From Strongylocentrotus purpuratus (taxonomy: Eukaryota > Echinodermata > Echinoidea > Camarodonta > Strongylocentrotidae), in the NCBI RefSeq assembly GCF_000002235.5, contig NW_022145606.1, forward strand, positions 16,305,754 through 16,369,753: a DNA stretch of 64,000 nt, read 5' to 3'. How positions within the stretch are numbered: position 1 is the stretch's first letter; each line of letters opens with the position of its first letter. Below are positions 39,706 to 51,100 of the stretch, piece after piece. The translations under genes and the position numbers were made by a program. The notes below the pieces were generated by a model, which saw only the letters and a list, made by a program, of their open reading frames with translations, was not told the DNA's origin and made no database searches.

Positions 39706-39828
39706 GTTTCTCGAAACTGCCATAAGTCTAAGCTCGTGGAGATTTGGTAGAAACACGTGTTAGATCTCTATCACACGTTTCAATACGATGTCTAAAAAGT
39801 TAGACTTAATGACGGTTTCGTGAAACCT
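39706..39828. mobile_element. Hairpin MITE, diverged copy
   Basis: The left half (CGAAACTGCCATAAGTCTAA) pairs imperfectly with the right half (TTAGACTTAATGACGGTTTCG). The inner part ACACGTGTTAG pairs with CACACGTTTC only loosely. It is related to the neighbouring hairpin at 39850-39993. Confidence 0.6.
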
Positions 39829-39849
39829 CCCCAGGTGTTCGGTGTCGGG

Positions 39850-39993
39850 GATCTGGGCAGCGTTTCATGAAACCGTCATAAGTACAAGTCCAACGACATC
39901 CCATTGAAATGTGTGTATTAAGTTTAACACACGTTTCAATGGGATGTCGGTGAACTTGTAGTTATGACGGTCTCATGAAACGCTGCCCAGATC
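39850..39993. mobile_element. Near-perfect palindromic hairpin MITE
   Basis: The arms of about 70 bp start GATCTGGGCAGCGTTTCATG and end with the inverse, CATGAAACGCTGCCCAGATC, with only a few mismatches and almost no loop. Such short, nearly loop-free palindromes are typical of recently inserted MITEs. Confidence 0.8.
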
Positions 39994-40241
39994 CAGTGGA
40001 TGCCTGGTACTGGGAGGCGCACGCCCCCCCCCCCCTTTTTTTTTCTCCCGAAAAAAATGTGTTCGCATACATATTCTGTTTAAGCATTTGGATAGGCCTC
40101 AGAATCTGCCAAAAGGCTAAGATTATCCGGGGACCGCATCCAGTTGAAGGCTTCATTCTCGCAATTTCGTTTATTTCAAGCTTTCCTTCCCCCCCCCCCC
40201 CCCCCCCCCCCCTCCCCTGTAAAGTCTTTGATCTGCCCCTG
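39994..40241. mobile_element. Poly(C)-rich hAT-like MITE, degenerate
   Basis: The ends CAGTGGATGCC and GATCTGCCCCTG resemble the CAG..GGATCC ends of the family at 8535. The interior has C-runs near 40023 and 40190. No target duplication is visible. Confidence 0.4.
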
Positions 40242-40650
40242 GATGTATGGCCGGGTAACCTGGCGCTACAGTCGTTTGTAGAAAAAAATGTTGCTGGGCG
40301 CTGTCGCCTGGTTAATGAGTCTAACCACAAAAAGTAGGTCTTAAAATAGCGTTAATGACTACTGGACGCAAATCAAACACATGTTGGATGTGATACAAAA
40401 ACGGGTCAATATATATTGCATCATTTTTCCAAAACTGGTCAATGACTTTAATGTCGCAGCTCGTATCGGGTGTAACATAGTATGTACAAAGTTGATTGCA
40501 ACTTGAGCCGCAATTCAGCGGCCCTCGTACTCATTGACTAAAATTCTGTGATGTTTTAAATAATGGATTTTTCCGATAAAATAATTAATAGGTGAATATA
40601 TTTAACAAATCATTTTGTTTGTTTTTTGTTTTTTTTTGTTGTTGTTTTGT

Positions 40651-41031
40651 TTAAAGGGGCATGTTCCCCGTATTCCAGAGGGCGTTCAAAATACGTACCC
40701 GCTGGCGGACGGTGCTTGCTGCCTATTGACACCAACAGAATACGGCTCTTACGCAGATTGCATGTTCCGAATGCCCGCACAACGCCGATTATTGCATACA
40801 TGTACATGTGCCGAAGTAATACCAATCGCAGTTCGGCTATAAGATTCGGCTGCTGTTTCCACCCACTTTCAAGACGTCACGATCGGCAGCGATCAGCTGG
40901 CTTGGTGAAGGCAGGCCAGGCCGCGCATACTTTGATTGACAGCTGTATGCAAATTAGAAGTCGATCTTCGGAACCAAGATGGCAATGACTAGAGCAGCGA
41001 TAACTACACTGGCGGGAACGTGCCCCTTTAA
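40651..41031. mobile_element. ~380 bp MITE with TTAA ends
   Basis: Terminal inverted repeats TTAAAGGGGCATGTTCCC and GGGAACGTGCCCCTTTAA differ at one or two bases. The flanks include TTAA on both sides, as in the Kolobok or piggyBac superfamilies. The interior is GC-richer than its surroundings and has no transposase. Confidence 0.7.
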
Positions 41032-41190
41032 AGTAACAGGTCGGCCGCTCTCAATGATTGAATGCGTTTTTATTCACAGAAACATGATTGCAATAGCATT
41101 TTATAGGGAAAATAACAAAAACGTAAAACAGGCAAAATCTGTTTTTTCACCTAAAGTATGCTTTTTCAAGCTGAATAATATGTTTTTTTT

Positions 41191-41701
41191 TTAAAGGTAA
41201 TACAAAGTTTTGGTATGGGGTCATGAATTTGGTTCAAATGAACATATTGGAAGCATATGCGATCCTACAATATTCACTGATCGTTGTCGCGGTCGAAATC
41301 GACTTTAAAGTTATGAAATTGTAAATAATAAACCTTTTATGTTGTATAGCTCCCTCTCAAGGTCAAGATATTAATTAAGCTGTAAAACAATGTTTCTTGA
41401 CTAAAATCGACCGATTAGCTATTCCCGTTCGGAAATTATATACCACAACTACGTATTCTGAGATTTTCATGGTCGCAGCTACCATTGTACGGCCGTAGGA
41501 GCTATTTGAAAAAAATTCAAAATTTACCGGGAGTACCGGTAAATCTTTATATTCAATTTTTCTCGAAAGCAGAAGCGTTTTAGGGCCTAAAATTTCTAGT
41601 GCTTTTGATACATCCACAGGGGCATCCAAATATATCAAAATTGTAAAGAATCACTGTCCACCCATTTTTCAAAATTTCCCAAAACTTTGTAATACCTTTA
41701 A
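41191..41701. mobile_element. ~510 bp MITE with TTAA ends and perfect TIRs
   Basis: The left end TTAAAGGTAATACAAAGTTT (continuing TGG) is matched over 23 bases by the inverse at the right end, CCAAAACTTTG..CCTTTAA. There is no coding potential beyond short chance frames. Confidence 0.8.
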
Positions 41702-42112
41702 GTAACAGGTTGGCAGCTCTGCATTGTCGTTACAGATGGTGTTTCTTGAATATTTTTTTTATAAAAATAATTTAATTCCCCCCTTCCTAACATTTTTCAA
41801 TTTTTGACATTTAACAGCATGAAAATAGTTTTAAACATGAACTAAAACAACTACAAATGACAGATTTATCCAAGGTATGAGTGATTTAATATATTAGAGT
41901 GCTCAAAATTTAAACTAGAAATTAAACTACCCTACATGTATGTATAAATAAAAGGTAACGGTTAACAAATAATTTAAAAGAATACATATTTTCATCAATT
42001 TTGGAAACGGCTCCTGGTCCTGAAAAACGTCTCCAGGTTCTCTAAAAAAATTAAGGACCTGGAGCCGTTTTTCAGATATTTGGCTCCTGGTCTGCTTTAA
42101 CTTAAGAAAAGG

Positions 42113-42567
42113 CTTGGGTCTGACTAATGTTTTGTGCAGTAGACAAAACATATCTTCATCCATATGTGCACATGTCCTCCTTATTAGACCCACTATCCTG
42201 TTTGCTTTGTAGGCAACCTTCCCGACACACCTGCTGAACTTCAGTGATGGGTCGAATGTGACACCAAGATCCTTCTCTTCCTTCCTTACTTCCATGTTAG
42301 TCCTCGTTGTCCCAACTCTCATACTGTATGGTCTGGTTTTATTTGATTCCCATAATGCATTACACCGCATTTACCAACATTGAACTTTAACTGCCATTTC
42401 TCTGCCCAGTCACATAAGCTGTCTAGGTCTTGTTGCATGGTTTTCCTGTCTTCTTGTGTCTTAATATGGGTGTACACCTTGGTGTCGTCTGCAAACATTT
42501 CTGCATGCCCCTTCAAGTTGTCCGGCAGGTCATTAATATAGGTGATGAAAAGAATTTTTTGTAACAT
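42113..42567 (-). mobile_element. CR1/Jockey-group LINE reverse-transcriptase fragment
   Basis: On the minus strand, YINDLPDN is followed by the polymerase motif AEMFADDTKVYTHI, then LDSLCDWAEKWQLKFNVGKC. In a second frame come KDLGVTFDPSLKFS, KVAYKANRIVGLIRRTCAHM and FCLLHKTLVRP. These are the palm and following blocks of a non-LTR reverse transcriptase. One frameshift lies between the two parts, near 42340. Both ends are truncated, so it is a dead remnant. Confidence 0.85.
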
Positions 42568-42587
42568 ACCTACACATAACGGCTTTT

Positions 42588-42616
42588 AAAGGTACTATGT
42601 CCCATTTGCAGGCCTA
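42588..42616 (+). repeat. End fragment of a TTAA-type MITE
   Basis: TAAAGGTACTATGTCCCATT matches the end of the MITEs at 50217-50536 and 58678-59050. Only the end is present, directly before the exon-derived array. Confidence 0.55.
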
Positions 42617-42648
42617 AAAAATGAAAAGGTTAAATTCCAACGACGCTA

Positions 42649-43664
42649 AAGGCCATCCGCTACAAGAGAGGGTCTCTGAAGATCCTTTATCAAAAGCCTT
42701 TGCCATTACTTATCACTGAATGTTACTTGTGTTCTTGTCTATTTTACCCCCAGGACGTTACCAAGATGGACAAGGATTAAGGCCATCCGCTACAAGAGAG
42801 GGTCTCTGAAGATCCTTGATCAAAAGCCTTTGCCACTACTCATCACTGAATGTTACTTGTGTTCTTGTCTATTTTACCCCCAGGACGTTACCAAGATGGA
42901 CAAGGATTAAAGGCCATCCGCTACAAGAGAGGGTCTCTGAAGATCCTTGATCAAAAGCCTTTGCCACTACTCATCACTGAATGTTACTTGTGTTCTTGTC
43001 TATTTTACCCCCAGGACGTTACCAAGATGGACAAGGATTAAGGCCATCCGCTACAAGAGAGGGTCTCTGAAGATCCTTGATCAAAAGCCTTTGCCACTAC
43101 TCATCACTGAATGTTACTTGTGTTCTTGTCTATTTTACCCCCAGGACGTTACCAAGATGGACAAGGATTAAGGCCATCCGCTACAAGAGAGGGTCTCTGA
43201 AGATCCTTGATCAAAAGCCTTTGCCACTACTCATCACTGAATGTTACTTGTGTTCTTGTCTATTTTACCCCCAGGACGTTACCAAGATGGACAAGGATTA
43301 AGGCCATCCGCTACAAGAGAGGGTCTCTGAAGATCCTTGATCAAAAGCCTTTGCCACTACTCATCACTGAATGTTACTTGTGTTCTTGTCTATTTTACCC
43401 CCAGGACGTTACCAAGATGGACAAGGATTAAGGCCATCCGCTACAAGAGAGGGTCTGTGAAGATCCTTGATCAAAAGCCTTTGCCACTACTCATCACTGA
43501 ATGTTACTTGTGTTCTTGTCTATTTTACCCCCAGGACGTTACCAAGATGGACAAGGATTAAGGCCATCTGCTACAAGAGACCGTCTCTGAAGATCCTTTA
43601 TCAAAAGCCTTTGCCACTTCTCATCACTGAATGTTACTTGTGTTCTTGTCTATTTTACCCCCAG
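42649..43664 (+). repeat. MRI1: Eight-unit 130-bp tandem array derived from MRI1 exon 1 and its splice acceptor
   Basis: Units start at 42649, 42779, 42910, 43040, 43170, 43300, 43430 and 43560 (period 130, once 131). Each holds about 60 bp of MRI1 coding-like sequence ([19 protein letters not shown]), about 41 bp of intron end with polypyrimidine tract and ACCCCCAG, then GACGTTACCAAGATGGACAA. The last unit runs into the genuine acceptor and exon. The inner units 2-7 are nearly identical; units 1 and 8 carry shared and private variants. The period is not a multiple of three, so the array cannot lengthen the protein in frame. Confidence 0.92.
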
Positions 43665-43739
43665 GACGTTACCAAGATGAACGAGTGCAAGTTTACTGAA
43701 CCAGCTGAAAAAAGAGTCAGGACTGGAAGCGCAATCACA

Positions 43740-43871
43740 ATGACGCTAAAGGCCATCCGCTACAAGAGAGGGTCTCTGGAGATCCTCAACCAAAAACTCC
43801 TCCCTCTTGAGTCCGTTTATAAAGAGTTGAAGTCTGCAGACGATGGCTTTTATGCCATCAAGGATATGAAG
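43740..43871 (+). CDS. MRI1: MRI1 coding exon 1
   Basis: Encodes residues 1-44, [11 protein letters not shown] to YAIKDMK, the N-terminal substrate-side segment. The exon itself begins at 43665 after TTTTACCCCCAG, so 75 bases of leader precede the chosen ATG. That leader is open in frame from ATG 43677. The donor is AAG/GTATAC. A MITE starts 31 bp into the following intron. Confidence 0.93.
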
Positions 43872-46800
43872 GTATACATGTAGGCTTATCATCAGTTCAC
43901 ATTAGGCCTGTTTTCATCGGCTCGAGATTGCCAAATATCCCTCTATTTGAACTAGCCCGATCGCCAATTATCCAGTTAATTTGCGTCTCCATCAGCCCGA
44001 AATTGCAATTAGTCGTATATTTGGTTGATATAATCATCCCAAGATATCTTAAGTTAGTTTGCAGAATATCCCACTATTTGTCCGGTGCGTTTTCACCAGC
44101 CCGAAGACTCGCAATATGCACCAACTCTGAGCAAAATATCTCGAGCTAATTTTTCGAGTTTGAGTTTCAAGTTACGAGGTCAAGTCTTTAGCTGATGAGG
44201 ACGCGATTTGTAACTTTGAGATTAAATCAGAAATAGTGGGTTATTTGGCAATCTTGAGCTGATGAAAACAGGCCTAGTGTATATGCCACACAAGTAATCT
44301 CCCTGTGCCATGTTGTGTTTATCATAGAATAGATATACATGTACCAAAGGCGTCAAGGGGCGTGTTCACACCGCAAGGGGGGACGGTGGGTGGACCGTGG
44401 ATCGCGCTTTCCTAGTGCGATCCACGGTCCGCCCATTGGCATTCGCCGGATCCACACCGCAGTGAGATCGCGGTCTATCGTAGCACCCCCTCTCTTTGAG
44501 AGGTCCTGTTGCCGTGACGTCATGAGGTCAGAGCCTTCAAAGATTTTGCGCGCTATTACGAACTAGGATTGTTGGGTTGTACCGATTCAGATTCAGATCG
44601 CACCAAAATAGAATGAGTATAAAATTCCCCGCGTGTAGAACGATGACTTCCGGCGTGCTATCGTAGCTCGGGTTCACACCGGCAGAGATAGCGCGTTCTA
44701 GCGCGCGCTAGACCGTGCTATCTCTCGTGGACCACCCCCAAGAGGTGCTCCAGTGACATGCCGTTTTGGCTCTCACCATTGATCTCTCAATTATGATGTT
44801 TAGATTTTTCCTTTAATAATGATCCATCAAAGAAAGAAAATTCTGTAGATTTGTGACCACGATTTGTATGTCCCTTGAGACACCAATGCCAGTACATGTA
44901 AATGGTGAGAGCAAACAGTGGCATGAAAGGTCTGCCATATTTAAGTTCAACTCAAAGTCGATCTTAGTCTTTGTGAAAACACTCCCCAGGAGTTCTAAAA
45001 GTGGGTTTTTAGATGTTCAAAATAATTGGTAACAACAAACTAATTTTGTTTTCAATTCCTTTAATTCTTGTTTTCATCATCCAAAAATCTGTGATGGTTC
45101 TCCAATTTTATGTGCTACATCTGTGTAATTATTCCCTCTCTTACCCAACTAAAATTGTTGGTCTAAAATAAGCTTAATATTCCTGAAGATGCTCAATTGT
45201 ATTTATCTTTGATAATTTAATGACATTGCCTTAATTATTCACATTAAATCTCTCATATTGTTATGTCATGTTACCATTGTTATTTTGTTATATTGCTTTT
45301 GTATTTTGAAGTTTGTATTATGATGTTAAAGGTGTAGACCAGTTCTGGTCATGCGATTGCATTGTGAAAGAAACGTTGGGGAATTGATCAGAAAAGGTTG
45401 ATCATCTAGCATATAAGTATTGGTTTGTACTGCAAGGTTCTGGAATCATCAAAATGATAAGAAAAAGGGCCCAGTCTTGGTAAAGTTGCAAACACTGTAC
45501 ACAGAAAGATGTATATGGGACTACACAATATCTATCCAGTCCAGATAGATATAACAATTTACCAAATATATCAATTGTTTTGTTTTGTTGTATTTAATCA
45601 GATATTGTATGTAAATTGTTACGGTATATATTTTTTTTTTGAGAAGTGGAAAATTAAATAAATGAAATGAAAATGAATTCATAGGCGGTTTCCCAACAAA
45701 ATTTGTATCATCACGTATTAGTAAAAACATATTATTTCACATGATTGGTAATAAGAGCTTCCATTTCATTTTTTTGAGAGGGGGCGTTTCCAAAACTGGT
45801 CTATACCTTTAACATCTGATTAGTTTATGAAACATACATTATCATCAGCCTTGCGCTGCATGTAATTTTTTTTTAATGAATAATAAACCAATACAATCAT
45901 TTCAATCAATGTTTCTTTGTGTGTTAATAGGTGAGGGGAGCCCCAGCTATTGCCATTGTAGGTTCTCTGTGTGTAGCTGTGGAGCTTACTCACATGACGT
46001 TTGAGAACAAATCTGACCTGGTGGCCTTTATTTCCAAGCAGTTCAGACACCTCAACACAGCCAGGCCTACGGCAGTCAATATGTCAGAGGCTGTAAAAAG
46101 GTTCACCAGTCTTGCAGAGGAGCTAGGCAATGATCCTGACTTAACGACAGAGTCAATGAAAGACAGGTAAATACCCCTTCTTATCTGAGTTTGTAAAAGA
46201 TCTCAATATGTCAGAGGCTGTAAAAGTGTTCACCAGTCTTGCTGAGGAGCTAGGCAATGATCCTGACTTAACGACAGAGTCAATGAAAGACAGGTAAATA
46301 CCTCTTCTTATCTGAGTTTGTTAAAAATCTGAATGGTTTAGTGGATGAGAAAAGTGTTCACCAGTCTTGCTGAGGAGCTAAGCAATGATCCTGACTTAAC
46401 GAAACAGTCAATGAAAGACAATTAAACACCTTGTCTTTTATATGGAAAACAGTAACGAAACACTTCACCAAATCTCACTGTGTATTGCAGAGATTAGCAC
46501 TTGGATGTCGTCGAACCATCTCCAACTGAATAATAACAAAACTGAATTCATGGCCTTTTGTTCTTCTTCTCGCCATCTGCAATACATATCAGATGTATAG
46601 CTTAAAGTAAATGGTCAATTCATTCCTCTCTCCCCTAAAATTACAGATCTTGGTGTATGCATCGATACTATGTTCAAATTGACCTCTCATGTAAACCACG
46701 TAGTCCGTAATTGTAATTATCGTCTCCGCAATTTATGGAGGATTCGTAGATTCATTGATTTAAAGACATGTCACCATGCTGTCCGAGCTGTAATTCTTTC

Positions 46801-48117
46801 TAGGCTGGACTATTGTAATAGTCATTATACTGTTTTATCTGCTAAAGATAGAAGGAAACATGAAACTGTCCAGAATCGTGCCGCCAGATTAATCTTTGGC
46901 CTTGGGTCAAGAACTCATACTTCACCTTTACTTAAGGAGCTCCACTGGTTACCTCTCCACCAACGTGTTCTGTTTGAATTCTGTTTGTATGCTTTTAAAA
47001 TACTTAATCATTTGGCACCTGAATATCTTAACGACACCCTCCAAATATATACACTAACTCGTAATCTTTGTTCAGCAACCGACACGTGTAAACTTAACAT
47101 TCCCAAATCTAGACTCTCAGCAGCTGAAAAAACGCTTTGCAGTAGCTGCATTAAAGACTTGGAACAGCATCCCTTTTACCTGTCTTGCCATCTTCAAAAG
47201 ATCCCCAAAAATTCACCCTTTTCCCCAATGATCTATGTGATATACTTCCTGTACTGTACATTTTTGTCCTCTTTTCATATATTTGTATTTGTAAGCGCTA
47301 TGGTACTTATTGTTTTTAGCGCTCCTAAATATTCAATATTATTATTAGAGATCTTTTCATCAATTTGGTTGGCAATTGTTGCACAATAATACACCCTTTA
47401 CAAAGCTGATTTCATTAAAAGCACAAAAATGAGAGAAAGGTGGTGATTTTGATATATTTCCCTGTCAAGCATGAATGTTTTGATAAATATTTCACCTAAA
47501 TTTCATGTGCATTGATGATTTAGAATGTGAGACTGAAGTTACATGTAGTTTTCATGCAGCAATAAAACTGAATTTTCATCCCTCCTTCACCTTTGCCTTT
47601 CTTTCCCCCTCCCCCTCCCAGAATAATAGAAGAGGCAGAGAACATGATGGAGATGGATGTAAGGACCAATAAGAGCATAGGAATGCATGGGGCAAACCAT
47701 TAGATGATTTCAAGCGGGGGTGGACAGGTTGTCATGACACACTGTAACACAGGTTCCCTTGCCACAGCAGGCTATGGTACAGCTTTAGGTAAGTAAGTGT
47801 GACTAATCTTTACCCTAACTTTTAACCTAGCTTAAAACTTAATTGCCACTTTATACTATACTAAAGGGTTTAAACGTGTTTAAACAGGTTTGAAAATCAG
47901 CACAGGTTAAAGTTCAATCTCAACCCAAAATATGTATGAAATATTACTAGTCATAAAATTGTTAGAAAATGCTTCAAAATAGAGCCTGCAGCCACGAGGG
48001 GCTTTGTGCTTCACATACATAAGGTCGTACTCCGTGTTCCAATTTCTTGTTTGAATTCTCTCTAACTCTTCTCTTTTTCTTGCTCTCTGTCTTTCTCTCT
48101 CTCTCTCTCTCTGTCTG

Positions 48118-48149
<32 letters not shown>

Positions 48150-48155
48150 TCTATG

Positions 48156-48191
<36 letters not shown>

Positions 48192-51100
48192 ACACACTAT
48201 ATCAATCTCTCTCCCTCTCTCTCTCTCTCTCTTTCCTGCTCTCTACATCTTTCTCTCCCTCCCACTACCAGGGGTCATCCGTGCTCTTCACGAGAAAGGA
48301 AACCTGGAGCATGTCTACTGTACCGAGACACGCCCATACAACCAGGGAGCGCGTCTGACTGCTTACGAGCTTGTGTATGAATGCATACCAGCTTCTCTCA
48401 TTACAGACAGCATGGCTTCATTCTGTATGCTCAAAAAGGGTGTTACGGGTGAGTTTACACTGTTACTTATAGCCTAATCCTGGGTATGAAAACACCCCAG
48501 ATTATTCCTTAAGTCATTTGTCACATCAAGTCAAACACCTCTTTGACTGCTTACGAGCTTGTGTATGAACGCATACCAGCTTCCCTCATTACAGACAGCA
48601 TGGCTTCATTCTGCTCAAATAGGGTGTTACAGGTGAGTTCACATTGGTACTTATTGAATTGAATTTATTCACCACTTTCATAAAAACATACAAAGGCAAA
48701 GAATACAAAAGTTTCTTGCAAATATAGATAAACCAATAAAATGGAAAATACACTTCTAGAAATTACGAAGTGGTCGGATCATTAAAAAAAAGGTGTTATG
48801 GGTGAGTTAACACTGTTACTTGATGCAAAGTGATAGAGCATAAGAGGAAGCTTTCGTTTGGAAACTCCCAGATTCTTCCTTTTAAAGCCCCACTGTACTA
48901 CTTGTAGCTACATGTACATGTACTTGCGCCCTCTATATAGCAAACAATGCCTAATCGGTGCCCGTTGGTCCCCCTTGATTCTCTTTTTCCTATGTTAATT
49001 GAGAGCTGATTTGATGAGATAACCACCTGTCAGTGACCTTACAGGGAGGTCTAGTCTACCTGTCCAAACTAGTACAGACAGGCTTTAAGTCATTGGTCAC
49101 AACCGCTCGGGCGCCTCTCTGCATCTGGTCAACTTAGGGTCGTGACCGTCAAGCGGTACAAACACCATATACATCTTTGCATTTATGTAGTGCTTTGCAG
49201 GAATATTTTACCCCAGTCAGTCAGCAAATAAAGACACAGAATTTCTCTTATTCCTGACAGCTGTTGTCGTAGGAGCAGACCGAGTGGTTGCTAACGGTGA
49301 CACTGCAAACAAGATCGGTACCTACCAGCTTGCCCTAGCAGCCCGTCATCACAACATTCCGTTCTACGTCGCTGCCCCCGTGACCTCGTGTGACCTTAGT
49401 TTGACCTCTGGTGATGAGATCGTTATTGAAGAGCGGGACCAATCAGAGCTCACCAAGATCAACGGCATGCAGATTGCAGCTCCAGGTAGGTGTTTCACAA
49501 AGATCCTAAGTTGAACTTAACAATAAGCCAGTTCACGGTTGCAGTCTGAGCATGAGCATAAAGGTCATTGCAGAACAAATTTTGAAATACACGAAGACAA
49601 AATACTGGATACGTGCTCATGAAAGTTATGTAACATTATTCATTCATGCACATTCAGTGCACTCCATGATACACAGGTGGAAGAACTCTTTGAAAAGGGG
49701 AAACAAAGGCTATTTATATAGCACCTCCATCGCTGTAGGAGTGATTATTTCAAAATGTACAAAATGGGACCTGTTCATGTTTTTAAGATCTGTGGATATT
49801 CGGGGTCATTGCAGTAATGTGCTAATCGTGAACTGGTCTATTATGGAAAGCCGTTAGTATCTATGAAATATTTGGAAAAGTTATGTTAAAAGGCATAAAA
49901 TGTTGATTAAATCATTCATAATTTCTATTATCAAGGAGATTTCATGTTCTTGATGTGGAATTTATAAAAAGTCTGAGATACTCGAATTTTCGCTTTTGAA
50001 TATTTTTTATTTTGAGGCTACTAATGGCTCTCCATAATTTTTAAGACCATTTTAGAGTTAAGTTTGATATATGTTTGGATATAGTTGAAACACCCCCAGG
50101 TCAGTATCCAGCATATATCCTTAGGGCCCATTCAAAAAGATAGGAGGTGGTAAATCACCGGGGAAAAACCCCAAAACATTGTGCAAAATGAATTGTGCGC
50201 TTCAGATTTCTGTATCTTAAAGATACTATGTCCCTTTTGCAGCCAACATCAAATTCTGTAGAACTTTGCTGGAATTATGAATATGTCGTGTATGTCCTAT
50301 CTGTGAATTTAAAAGTTAGCAGTGTCCTAATATTCAAATTATGCAAGGAAACCTGTTTACTTGCTAGACTTCACTGTCAGACACTTTGAGTGACTGACTG
50401 GCTTTTTTTCTTCTTTGGTAATAACATACATAAAATGAGCTGTAATGGTACATGAGCATTTGTTTGCATCAATAACCCACTTCTTGTAATGGCCAAAATT
50501 AAATTTATTGAATCTTTGCGCAGCATAAAACGTAGCAGGTTCAATGTAACCAGGTTTTTACTGTAAATGCAGGTGTTTCTGTTCAGGTTCCTTTTAAAGA
50601 GAAGGTTGAGTTCTGGGAAGAGGTGAAAAATAATTTGTGAGCGTTAATCATTCTTATTATGCAAGTGTGGAAGAACATCAGATAAGACATGTTCCCTGAA
50701 AAGCATGGCTCTTCGAATGCCTTCATATTCTAAATATGTCAGGTAACATCGTAAAAATCCGGGTAGGATTTTTACGCCATGTGTTTCTGTAGTCCCATAT
50801 ACATCTTTCTGTGTACAGTGTTTGTAACTTTACCAAGACTTGGCCAAATTTCATATCATTTTGATGATTCCAGAACCTTGCAATACACACAAATTTTTAT
50901 ATGCTAGATGATCAACCTTTTCTGGTCGATTCCACACCGTTTCTTTCACAATGCAATCGCATGACCAGAACTCAACTTCATCTCTAACTACAGATTTCTA
51001 TCAAAAAACGAGTGTCAAAGGAAACAAAAATTCTGGTCTTTATAGACAGGTGGTCCTCATAAACAGGTGGTCCTTATTAACAGGTGGTCGCTAAAGCAGG

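Noticed and set aside
39525-41194. Small GC-rich frames that looked like first exons with a CpG-type promoter
   Set aside because: The region is accounted for by hairpin MITEs and the TTAA-ended element at 40651-41031; no coding similarity is recognised.
42649-43664. CRISPR-like or satellite array
   Set aside because: The 130-bp units have no spacers and match MRI1 exon and acceptor sequence, in an animal genome.
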